In this document: in pieces, positions 55,505 through 63,915 of the stretch | How positions within the stretch are numbered: the stretch's first letter is position 1 | Layout: each line of letters starts with the position of its first letter | Position numbers and translations under genes: made by a program | Source of the DNA: Saccharomyces paradoxus | Lineage: Eukaryota; Ascomycota; Saccharomycetes; Saccharomycetales; Saccharomycetaceae | DNA length: 64,000 nt | Assembly: GCF_002079055.1 (NCBI RefSeq) | Contig: NC_047494.1 | Location: 467,268-531,267, forward strand | Reading direction: 5' to 3' | Notes under the pieces: generated by a model | What the model was told of the DNA's origin: nothing | Seen by the model: only the letters and a program-made list of their open reading frames with translations | Databases searched by the model: none

Positions 55505-56818
55505 ATGTGCGAACATCAATTAACCCAAGAGGATCTAGACTTCGATAAAAAACACGTATGGCACCCGTACACATCAATAACTACTCCATTGAAAGTGTAC
55601 CCTGTTACTAAAGCAGAAGGAAGTTATCTGTACCTCGATAATGACACCAAGGTAGTAGATGGTATGGCAAGCTGGTGGTGCGTTCAACAAGGATACAACA
55701 ATCCTAGACTAAATGCAGCCGCCATTTCACAGATTAATAAAATGTCGCATGTAATGTTTGGTGGAATTACTCATAGGCCCGGAATTGATTTTTGTAAAAA
55801 GTTGCTCGCTTTATTGCCGGATTCCATGGAATGTGTTTTACTGGCAGATTCCGGGTCTATTTCTGTTGATATTGCAATGAAGATGGCTCTGAGATACTAC
55901 CATTCACTGGGGGATACATCGAAAAAAAGGTTTTTGACAATTAAAAAGGGCTACCACGGTGATGCGTTTGGAGCCGTGTCAGTTTGCGATCCCGTCAATT
56001 CAAGGCATAGTACTTATAACGGATTTGTCGCTGAAAACATATTCTGCAAAGCTCCAGAAGTCCGCTTTGATTGTCGTGAAAAGGACGTTGAGAAACTGGT
56101 TGAGGAACTCGACGTAAAACCATTTGCTAAGATTATTCATAAACGCCATAGTGAAATTTCTGGTGTTGTGATGGAGAGCATAGTGCAGGGTGCTGGTGGT
56201 CTAAGAATGTATCATCCATACTTCTTGAAACGTGTTCGTGAGCTTTGCAACGAATTCAATATTTTGCTAATCCTTGACGAAGTCGCAGTAGGGCTTGGAA
56301 GAACCGGTATGCTCTTTGGGTTTGAGCATGCAGGGATAGTGCCAGACATAGTCTGTTTAGGTAAGACTTTGACGGCCGGGTATTTGACATTATCTGCAAC
56401 AGTTACCACCAGAAAGATTGGTGATCAGATCTCTAGTGGACCTGAGGGCTGCTTCATGCACGGACAAACCTATATGGCCAATCCGTTAGCATGCGCTGTT
56501 GCAAGTGAAAACTTGTCGATTTTGATGGAAGGTAAATGGAAATCTCAAGTTAGACAAATAGAAGCGCAGTTGAAAAATGAGCTTTTGCCTTTACTGGAAC
56601 ACCCCATCGTAGCTGATGTGAGGATCCTAGGGGCTATAGGTGTTGTCGAGGTTACGAAACGTGTGAACGTCGAAGTCTTGCAAGAGCGGTTTATCAAGGC
56701 AGGAGCATGGATTAGACCCTTCGGTAACATAATCTATATTCTGCCTCCATATGTAATTACCTCTGAAGAGCTGACCATCTTGACAGAAGCTATCCAATCC
56801 GTTCTTGACTTTATTTAG
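55505..56818 (+). CDS. BIO6: Biotin-pathway PLP aminotransferase family enzyme Bio6 (BioA/BIO3 homologue, KAPA formation)
   Basis: The 437-residue product is a class-III PLP aminotransferase closely related to bacterial BioA: WHPYTS (19-24), SSWW-type W57/W58, SHVMFGGITH (81-90), GYHGD (Y150), cofactor Asp D258, PLP lysine K287 in CLGKTLT, T322, and R404 in WIRPFG. Residues from D258 onward are offset from E. coli BioA numbering by a constant +13, so there are no net indels. It lies next to BIO1, and in strains carrying this pair BIO6 is the BIO3-related gene assigned to KAPA synthesis, an activity not expected of an ordinary BioA. The active-site surround has changed at usually fixed positions (see findings). 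A plain DAPA aminotransferase role is the alternative. S288C lacks the gene. Confidence 0.88.
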   Translation: MCEHQLTQEDLDFDKKHVWHPYTSITTPLKVYPVTKAEGSYLYLDNDTKVVDGMASWWCVQQGYNNPRLNAAAISQINKMSHVMFGGITHRPGIDFCKKLLALLPDSMECVLLADSGSISVDIAMKMALRYYHSLGDTSKKRFLTIKKGYHGDAFGAVSVCDPVNSRHSTYNGFVAENIFCKAPEVRFDCREKDVEKLVEELDVKPFAKIIHKRHSEISGVVMESIVQGAGGLRMYHPYFLKRVRELCNEFNILLILDEVAVGLGRTGMLFGFEHAGIVPDIVCLGKTLTAGYLTLSATVTTRKIGDQISSGPEGCFMHGQTYMANPLACAVASENLSILMEGKWKSQVRQIEAQLKNELLPLLEHPIVADVRILGAIGVVEVTKRVNVEVLQERFIKAGAWIRPFGNIIYILPPYVITSEELTILTEAIQSVLDFI

Positions 56819-57426
56819 CTTAGTTTTGAGAAAAAACCAGGTAAGCTTAAGGTATATAAAAAAGTACATAAGAGAAAGTAGAATGTCATTTTTTTAAGCA
56901 TTATTTTTAAGACACCTTCAGCCGCGCGGCGCGTCAGAAGAATCATACGTCTATGACTTCACCAAAGGCAACGACTGACATTCGTTTTTGTGAGAGGCCA
57001 CCTGCGGTTAACGTTGTTGCTGATGACTCATGGATTGGGAAGGAGACATCATTCGTAGACTAATTTTTGAACAACTGTAAATCCGTAGTCAGGACCCAAC
57101 AATCCAATTTTTCTAAGCCCAATGTAGATTTAAACATGAATGCAACCATAAGTCCAACCGGATGCAACTGGATGCAACCTTATGCAACCGTAGACGCAAA
57201 CATTTTTGTATACGTTATACTCAACGGAGAGCTCAAACTTGTGACCAGCTTCAATATGGCAATTTTTACTCAAATTACCTCGGAAGAAGGTGGCCTGCTA
57301 TACTTTTAGAAACGTATATAAAAACCGTCACCTCATGAAAATTACTGGATGAAAAAAGAAGAGGCATGTGGCAATCCTTATTCTTCTAATAATTGCAGTT
57401 TAAAACAATATCAAACACTTGGCACA
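56819..57426 (+). promoter_or_regulatory. BIO1: BIO1 promoter: VHRE, Gcn4 site, ATGCAAC array and TATA
   Basis: AATCA-N8-TGACT at 56941-56958 is a perfect Vhr1 response element. ATGACTCAT at 57023-57031 is the perfect palindromic Gcn4 site. ATGCAAC occurs at 57140, 57162, 57172 and 57182, the last three spaced exactly 10 bp. TATATAAAA is at 57315-57323, 104 bp before the start I chose. A GC-only 13-mer including GCCGCGCGGC begins at 56921. Confidence 0.65.
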
Positions 57427-58467
57427 ATGAATACGAAATCACTTCACTTTTATGAACCATTCGAAATTGATGGTCAAAGATACATTAAAATGACTGAGAG
57501 GGAAGACCTTGGCGTATATGAGCCTGGACTAACACAGGATGCATTCACTGCCAAGGACAAGTATGATTACAAAGGAATCATAGAAAATCTGGAAAAATAT
57601 GGGCTCTGTGTAGTCCCAAACTTCATAAAACCATCCAAATGTGATCAGATATTGGAGGAGCTTGGTCCCCATTTCTACAGGCACGACGCATGGCAAGGTT
57701 CGCCATTCCCAAAGGAAACTACGGTAGTGACAAGGGCGGTCCTCCACTCGCCTACCGTCTTGAAGGATGTTGTATCCGACCGTCTATTTTGCGACATGGC
57801 AAACCATTTTTTAAATGAGCAAAATTACTTCATGACCGGAAATGTCATTAGGAAGTGTTCAAGTGGTATTCAGCTGAACTCTGGTATTGTCTACAAGGTT
57901 GGTGCTGGCGCTGGTGACCAGGGCTATCATCGAGAAGACCACATCCATCATACCATCCACCAAGCATGTGACCATTTCCAATATGGAAAGGAAACGCTAC
58001 TTGGAGTAGGGGTGGCTTTTACAGATATGAACAAAGCTAACGGAGCCACACGTGTAATCATTGGTTCACATTTGTGGGGTCCACACGATTCGTGTGGGAG
58101 GTTTGACAAGAGGATGGAGTTTCATGTAAATGCTAGAAAGGGCGACGCGGTTTTATTCTTGGGGAGCCTTTACCATGCTGCAAGTGCCAATCATACCCTA
58201 GAAGATAGAATTGCGGGATATTTCTTTATGTCACAGGGCTACTTAAAACAAGAGGAGAATCTTCACTTCGGAATGGACCCTAAAGTCTTCAAAGATATGT
58301 CACTGGATACTTTGCAACTCTTGGGATTGAGAACTAGTGAGCCGTATTGTGGCCACATAGATTACAAAAGTCCAGGACATCTTGCGAACCCTAGCTTGTT
58401 TAAAAACGAAGTTGAAAAAGGATATTACGGTGAGACAATCAAGATTAATTATGATGATAAAAAATGA
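57427..58467 (+). CDS. BIO1: Bio1, phytanoyl-CoA-dioxygenase-like protein of early biotin synthesis
   Basis: BIO1 is known as the YJR154W paralogue that, with BIO6, restores biotin synthesis to S288C; its exact reaction is not settled. The product is a PhyH-family Fe(II)/2-oxoglutarate dioxygenase: H168-R-E170 and H250 are the metal ligands, and R261, eleven residues after H250 as in PhyH, should bind 2-oxoglutarate. The start at 57427 gives 346 residues and has A at -3. The upstream in-frame ATG at 57349 would add 26 residues but lies only 26 bp after the TATA box, too close for a normal yeast transcript. The gene follows BIO6 in tandem and precedes PHO12. Confidence 0.87.
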   Translation: MNTKSLHFYEPFEIDGQRYIKMTEREDLGVYEPGLTQDAFTAKDKYDYKGIIENLEKYGLCVVPNFIKPSKCDQILEELGPHFYRHDAWQGSPFPKETTVVTRAVLHSPTVLKDVVSDRLFCDMANHFLNEQNYFMTGNVIRKCSSGIQLNSGIVYKVGAGAGDQGYHREDHIHHTIHQACDHFQYGKETLLGVGVAFTDMNKANGATRVIIGSHLWGPHDSCGRFDKRMEFHVNARKGDAVLFLGSLYHAASANHTLEDRIAGYFFMSQGYLKQEENLHFGMDPKVFKDMSLDTLQLLGLRTSEPYCGHIDYKSPGHLANPSLFKNEVEKGYYGETIKINYDDKK

Positions 58468-59132
58468 AAAGTGTCATTTCTACCACTAATAAATGCGTCG
58501 TTTCTATATATCAAAGTGAGAAAATAAAAATAATGTGATTCTTTAATTCTTTAATTCTTTAATTCTTTCGATTTTTTTTTTTTTTTTTTTTTTTTTCAGT
58601 TTTCCTCTACTTCCTCTATCTTACTTTTGACATTTCCTTCATTGTAAGCAGTCACTGTCTAATAAACTTTTAACGACAGCGAAAACCTTGATAAGCTTTT
58701 TCTTATACGCTATCGCCATATTTATTAAATCACCACGTTTTTTCATGATATATTGTAGTTCATATGCTACAAAAAAAAGAAGGAAGGGAAAGAAAGGCAA
58801 GAGTGAAAAGGTAATAGAAAACAAAACACATCCCTAAACGAAGCCGCATAATCTTGGCGTTCACACGTGGGTTTAAAAAAGGGGAAATATATGGTTTCGG
58901 ACCCTGTTTACCGGAGAGATCCCATATTCCGCACGTCCCATTACCAAATTGGTCATCTCACTAGGTCTGTTATACCCGTTTGGGCATGAGCATAAACAGC
59001 GTCGAATTGTCAAGTAAAACGTATATAAGCTCTGAAAATTTCGAAAACTTTAGGCTCAGTTTGACCATGGTCCTGAAATAGGAGTTTGAAAGAGCAGCAG
59101 CAAATAGAGCAAGAACATCCTCAAGAATATCA
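58468..59132 (+). promoter_or_regulatory. PHO12: BIO1-PHO12 intergenic region with Pho4 site and TATA
   Basis: CACGTG with flanking GG (CACGTGGG from 58864) is the high-affinity Pho4 site, 264 bp before the PHO12 ATG. TATATAAG at 59022-59029 is the core promoter. Nearer BIO1, ATTCTTTA is repeated four times (58538-58569, last unit ending C) and followed by a 25-T run (58572-58596). Confidence 0.7.
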
Positions 59133-60536
59133 ATGTTCAAGTCAGCCGTTTATTCAATTTTAGCCGCTTCTTTGGTTAATGCAGGCACCATACCTCTCGG
59201 AAAACTATCTGACATTGATAAGATCGGAACACAAAAGGAAATTTTCCCATTCTTGGGTGGTTCCGGGCCATACTACTCTTTCCCTGGTGATTATGGTATT
59301 TCTCGTGAATTGCCGGAAAGTTGTGAAATGAAACAAGTGCAAATGGTTGGTAGACACGGTGAAAGATACCCCACCGTCAGCAAAGCTAAGAGTATCATGA
59401 CAACATGGTACAAGTTGAGTAACTATACTGGTGAGTTCAACGGAGCATTGTCTTTCTTGAACGATGACTACGAATTTTTCATTCGCAACACCAATAACTT
59501 AGAAATGGAAACCACGCTTGCCAATTCGGTCGACGTTTTGAACCCATATACTGGGGAGATGAATGCTAAAAGACATGCCCGTGATTTCTTGGCGCAATAT
59601 GGCTACATGGTCGAAAATCAAACCAGTTTTGCCGTTTTTACCTCTAACTCGAACAGATGCCATGACACCGCCCAGTATTTCATTGACGGTTTAGGTGACC
59701 AATTCAACATCTCCTTGCAAACCATCAGTGAAGCCGAGTCTGCTGGTGCCAATACTCTGAGTGCCCATCATTCGTGTCCTGCTTGGGACGATGATGTCAA
59801 CGATGACATTTTGGAAGAATACGATACCAAATATTTGAGTGGTATTGCCAAGAGATTAAATAAGGAAAACAAGGGCTTGAACCTGACTTCAAGCGACGCA
59901 AATACCTTTTTTGCATGGTGTGCATATGAATTGAACGCTAGAGGTTACAGTGACATCTGCAGCATCTTTACCAAAGATGAATTGGTCCGTTTCTCCTACG
60001 GCCAAGACTTGGAAACTTATTATCAAACGGGACCAGGTTATGACGTTGTTAGATCCGTCGGTGCCAACTTGTTCAATGCTTCAGTGAAACTACTGAAAGA
60101 AAGTGAGGTCCAGGACCAAAAGGTTTGGTTGAGTTTCACCCACGATACCGATATTTTGAACTATTTGACTACTATTGGCATTATCGATGACAAAAATAAC
60201 CTGACCGCCGAATACGTTCCATTCATGGGCAACACTTTCCACAGATCCTGGTACGTTCCGCAAGGTGCTCGTGTTTACACTGAAAAGTTCCAGTGTTCCA
60301 ATGACACCTATGTTAGATACGTCATCAACGATGCTGTCGTTCCAATTGAAACCTGTTCCACTGGCCCAGGGTTCTCTTGTGAAATAAACGACTTCTACGA
60401 CTATGCTGAAAAGAGAGTAGCTGGTACTGATTTCCTAAAGGTCTGTAACGTCAGCAGCGTCAGTAACTCTACTGAATTGACCTTTTTCTGGGACTGGAAT
60501 ACCAAGCAGTACAACGACACTTTATTAAAACAATAA
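59133..60536 (+). CDS. PHO12: Repressible acid phosphatase Pho12 (PHO11/PHO12 type)
   Basis: This secreted, glycosylated histidine acid phosphatase scavenges phosphate in the periplasm. The 467-residue product has a 17-residue signal peptide (MFKSAVYSILAASLVNA), the RHGERYP motif with nucleophile H75, and the HD motif H337/D338. Many N-glycosylation sequons are present. It differs from the PHO11/PHO12 sequence I recall at about a dozen positions. The Pho4 site upstream indicates control by phosphate starvation. PHO12 followed by IMD2 is the known VIII-R subtelomeric order, duplicated on I-R as PHO11 and IMD1 in S288C. Confidence 0.95.
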   Translation: MFKSAVYSILAASLVNAGTIPLGKLSDIDKIGTQKEIFPFLGGSGPYYSFPGDYGISRELPESCEMKQVQMVGRHGERYPTVSKAKSIMTTWYKLSNYTGEFNGALSFLNDDYEFFIRNTNNLEMETTLANSVDVLNPYTGEMNAKRHARDFLAQYGYMVENQTSFAVFTSNSNRCHDTAQYFIDGLGDQFNISLQTISEAESAGANTLSAHHSCPAWDDDVNDDILEEYDTKYLSGIAKRLNKENKGLNLTSSDANTFFAWCAYELNARGYSDICSIFTKDELVRFSYGQDLETYYQTGPGYDVVRSVGANLFNASVKLLKESEVQDQKVWLSFTHDTDILNYLTTIGIIDDKNNLTAEYVPFMGNTFHRSWYVPQGARVYTEKFQCSNDTYVRYVINDAVVPIETCSTGPGFSCEINDFYDYAEKRVAGTDFLKVCNVSSVSNSTELTFFWDWNTKQYNDTLLKQ

Positions 60537-61397
60537 ATAGATAATACGATTATGTAATTTTAGAAACTAATTATGAATACCGATTTTTTCCTTCACTTTT
60601 GCTGGCGAGAAATACGAAATTGCAATAACGATCACAGTCCAAAGAGTTTAAGCACGAAGGCACACTACGTGATTACTCAATCATTCTTTAGCAAAACAAA
60701 GACAGTAAGAGTATACGTGTAAGAAATAAGAAACGCAATCATTTAGTGAAATAAACACAACATGCCGTTTACATGAGATGGTACAACGTTTTAATATAGT
60801 GTCAGGGCAAGTACATGATAATATCGTTTCAAGATGATGCTAGAGTAAAAGTATGAAGTGAAAGAAAAGGGCAATTGATTGACAGATCGGGTGTTGTAGG
60901 ATGATATAGTGGCACATGATCTATAGTGGCACATGATCTATAGATGATCGGTTGACCACAGTATTATATAGTAACATCCGTATGAGTATATATCCTACCA
61001 TGTCTGTTCTCTACATTGCTTTTTCATTCAAAATTATTGGTTTTCCTAACCGCCGCGCAGGCACGCCGCGCATTTCTTTTCCTCGAAGAAAGCGGAAAAA
61101 AAAAATAAAAAAAAAAAATAAAAAAAAAAGTATAAATAGTGGAGTCTTTTCCCATTTAACATTTAGAAAAAATTCGACTGGAAATTTTTTGCTGAACATT
61201 TAACCGGAGAACCTTGGTGGCTTTTTCTCAGTTTCGTGGGCTTGTACATTTTACCTAGTATGCTGGGAACTTTTTTTCCTGTATTCTATTCTATTTCTTG
61301 CCTTACTTTTCTTATTATTTTTTTATTCGTTTATAACAAACTAAAAGAAGTAAATATTTTCAGTTTCAATTGATAACAACCCAAATACGTAAAAGCA
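60537..61397 (+). promoter_or_regulatory. IMD2: IMD2 promoter region
   Basis: TATAAATA at 61131-61138 lies 267 bp before the ATG, an unusually long distance. In S. cerevisiae IMD2 this TATA serves guanine-nucleotide-sensitive start-site choice: upstream G starts give short unstable RNAs and a downstream A start gives mRNA. The A-run (about 61096-61130) just before TATA and a CGCCGCGC pair at 61051-61058 and 61064-61071 may be upstream elements. A 17-bp tandem direct repeat lies at 60905-60943. Confidence 0.6.
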
Positions 61398-62969
61398 ATG
61401 GCCGCTATTAAAGACTACAAGACCGCACTGCAATTTGCCAAGAGCCTTCCAAGACTGGATGGTTTGTCTGTGCAGGAATTGATGGACTCCAAGATCAGAG
61501 GTGGGTTGACTTATAACGATTTTTTGATCTTACCAGGTTTAGTCGATTTTGCGTCCTCTGAAGTTAGCCTACAGACTAAGCTGACCAGGAATATCACTTT
61601 AAACATTCCATTGGTTTCCTCTCCAATGGACACTGTGACAGAATCGGAAATGGCCATCTTTATGGCTCTGTCGGGTGGTATCGGTTTCGTTCACCATAAC
61701 TGTACGCCCGAGGACCAAGCTGACATGGTCAGAAGGGTCAAGAACTATGAAAATGGGTTTATTAACAACCCTATTGTGATTTCTCCAACAACCACCGTTG
61801 GTGAAGCTAAGAGCATGAAGAAAAAGTATGGATTTGCAGGCTTCCCTGTCACGGAAGATGGCAAGAGAAATGCAAAGTTGGTGGGAGTCATCACTTCTCG
61901 TGATATACAGTTCGTTGAGGACGACTCTTTACTCGTTCAGGATGTCATGACCAAGAACGCTGTTACCGGTGCACAAGGTATCACGTTATCAGAAGGTAAC
62001 GAGATTCTAAAGAAAATCAAAAAGGGTAGGCTATTGATTGTTGATGAAAAGGGTAACTTAGTTTCTATGCTTTCCAGAACTGATTTAATGAAGAATCAAA
62101 ACTACCCATTAGCGTCCAAATCTGCCAACACCAAGCAATTGCTATGTGGTGCTTCCATTGGTACTATGGACGCTGATAAAGAAAGACTAAGATTATTGGT
62201 CAAAGCCGGCTTGGATGTCGTCATATTGGATTCATCCCAAGGCAACTCTATTTTCCAATTGAACATGCTCAAGTGGGTCAAAGAGAGTTTCGCAGGTCTG
62301 GAAGTCATCGCTGGTAACGTTGTGACCAGGGAACAAGCTGCCAATTTGATTGCTGCCGGTGCGGATGGTTTGAGAATCGGTATGGGAACTGGCTCTATTT
62401 GTATCACTCAAGAAGTTATGGCTTGTGGTAGGCCACAAGGTACAGCGGTCTACAACGTGTGTGAATTTGCTAACCAGTTCGGTGTTCCATGTATGGCTGA
62501 TGGTGGTGTTCAAAACATCGGTCACATTACCAAGGCGTTGGCTCTTGGATCTTCTACTGTTATGATGGGTGGTATGTTGGCTGGTACTACGGAATCACCA
62601 GGTGAGTATTTCTATCAAGATGGTAAAAGATTGAAGGCGTACCGTGGTATGGGTTCCATTGACGCCATGCAAAAGACTGGTACTAAAGGGAATGCATCTA
62701 CGTCTCGTTACTTTTCAGAATTTGACAGCGTTTTGGTTGCACAGGGTGTCTCCGGCGCTGTCGTTGACAAAGGATCCATTAAGAAATTTATTCCGTACTT
62801 GTACAATGGATTACAACATTCTTGCCAAGACATTGGCTGTAGGTCGTTAACTGTATTAAAGAAGAATGTCCAGAGCGGTAAAGTTAGATTTGAATTCAGA
62901 ACGGCTTCTGCTCAACTAGAAGGTGGTGTTAATAACTTACATTCTTACGAAAAGCGTTTACATAACTGA
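61398..62969 (+). CDS. IMD2: Inosine-5'-monophosphate dehydrogenase, mycophenolate-resistant Imd2 type
   Basis: IMPDH converts IMP to XMP with NAD, the limiting step of GTP synthesis. The 523-residue protein has the (beta/alpha)8 barrel split by a CBS pair (about residues 115-235), catalytic C335 in GSICITQE, and the flap with YRGMGS. Residue 253 is Ser (CGASIGT), the Imd2 state linked to mycophenolic acid resistance, where drug-sensitive Imd3 and Imd4 have Ala. It is the last gene before the telomere, with its stop about 0.9 kb from the TTAGGG array. Confidence 0.95.
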   Translation: MAAIKDYKTALQFAKSLPRLDGLSVQELMDSKIRGGLTYNDFLILPGLVDFASSEVSLQTKLTRNITLNIPLVSSPMDTVTESEMAIFMALSGGIGFVHHNCTPEDQADMVRRVKNYENGFINNPIVISPTTTVGEAKSMKKKYGFAGFPVTEDGKRNAKLVGVITSRDIQFVEDDSLLVQDVMTKNAVTGAQGITLSEGNEILKKIKKGRLLIVDEKGNLVSMLSRTDLMKNQNYPLASKSANTKQLLCGASIGTMDADKERLRLLVKAGLDVVILDSSQGNSIFQLNMLKWVKESFAGLEVIAGNVVTREQAANLIAAGADGLRIGMGTGSICITQEVMACGRPQGTAVYNVCEFANQFGVPCMADGGVQNIGHITKALALGSSTVMMGGMLAGTTESPGEYFYQDGKRLKAYRGMGSIDAMQKTGTKGNASTSRYFSEFDSVLVAQGVSGAVVDKGSIKKFIPYLYNGLQHSCQDIGCRSLTVLKKNVQSGKVRFEFRTASAQLEGGVNNLHSYEKRLHN

Positions 62970-63081
62970 ATGTTCGAATGGGATCATTAATACAATAGTA
63001 GTGATGAGATGTTATGTTTAAGATATTTCGCCTATGTTAATATATAGTGTGTTTATACCTTCTTATTGATAAATAGTATAT

Positions 63082-63092
63082 TTTTATGTTTA
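63082..63092 (+). other. ARS consensus sequence in X element
   Basis: TTTTATGTTTA is an 11/11 match to WTTTAYRTTTW. X cores normally contain an origin-recognition site with a nearby Abf1 site; I could not identify a convincing Abf1 site. Confidence 0.7.
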
Positions 63093-63553
63093 GGTGATTT
63101 TAGTTGTGATTATTTGGTGGTATTTATATTAGTACATATAAAATGGGTAGTGGATATTTGTATAAAAACGTTATAAAGCATGAAGTTAAGAGTATTTATA
63201 TGATAATTGAGGTTATGTGATCAGTTATAGATATTAAAATGTGGATAATCGTGGGTTTTATGGGTAAATGGCACAGGGTATAAACCGCTGAGGCAAGTGC
63301 CGTGTATGGTGATGTGGTGATGTATATGGTATTGATCGAGTAGAAGATAGCTTAGTGTAGAGGATTATGGCGGGGTAAGTTGGGTGATGTGTTCTATAGC
63401 GTCCGTGTGCGTAAGCGATATCGTTAAATAAATAAAAGGTGAGTATGGTAGATTTAGGAATGTGGGTGTGATAGTTGGAGGTGGTATTGTTTGGGGATAT
63501 GGAAGGTATAGTGGAGAGGTTGATAGTGTGGCAGGGTAAGTTACTTCTTGTAT

Positions 63554-63605
63554 TGTTTACGTTTGGTTTGTTTACGTTTGATTTGTTTACGTTTGATCTG
63601 TTTAC
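63554..63605 (+). repeat. Four TGTTTAC units at exact 15-bp spacing
   Basis: TGTTTAC starts at 63554, 63569, 63584 and 63599. The first three are followed by GTTTG, so each contains TTTACGTTT, the inner nine bases of the ARS consensus, and each is also GTAAACA (Forkhead motif) on the other strand. Confidence 0.8.
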
Positions 63606-63885
63606 ATGTGGTATGTAGTTATAGTAAGGACGACATGGTAGATGGGGAAAGGTAGATGGATAGTAGGGTAAGTGGTAGTGGGAGTTGAATATTAGATATT
63701 GGAAAGGGGGTAGATGGTGGTTGGGGTGTGGAGATGAATAGTCGGATGATGGATGGTGGTGGTTAGGAGTAGTGGAGTGGGAGAATGGGACAGGGCATGG
63801 GGTGGTGAGGTAAGTGCCGTGGATTGTGATGTGGGAGAGGTAGGGTAAGAGGGGTAAGATGAGATGGAGATATGAAGGGATGGAG

Positions 63886-63915
63886 TTAGGGTTAGTGTTA
63901 GGGTTAGGGTTAGTG
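63886..63915 (+). repeat. Tbf1-type TTAGGG array
   Basis: Five contiguous hexamers read TTAGGG, TTAGTG, TTAGGG, TTAGGG, TTAGTG. TTAGGG is the Tbf1 site found in yeast subtelomeric repeats next to the TG tract. Confidence 0.85.

Larger units (their letters stand above)
62970..63885 (+). repeat. Subtelomeric X element with combinatorial repeats
   Basis: After IMD2 the plus strand becomes strongly G/T- and purine-rich with no ORFs. It contains a perfect ARS consensus, near-repeats such as GTGCCGTG followed by GTGATGTGG (about 63297 and 63815), and scattered GGTAAGT motifs. This is the composition of the X core followed by the STR elements. The exact left edge is uncertain. No Y' helicase frame is present. 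Confidence 0.8.

Noticed and set aside
57067-57309. 80-codon frame between BIO6 and BIO1
   Set aside because: It begins at a TTG, spans the promoter sites and has no family resemblance.
57349-57426. 26-codon N-terminal extension of BIO1
   Set aside because: The ATG at 57349 has a poor context and lies 26 bp after the TATA box, and the shorter protein matches the paralogue length I recall.
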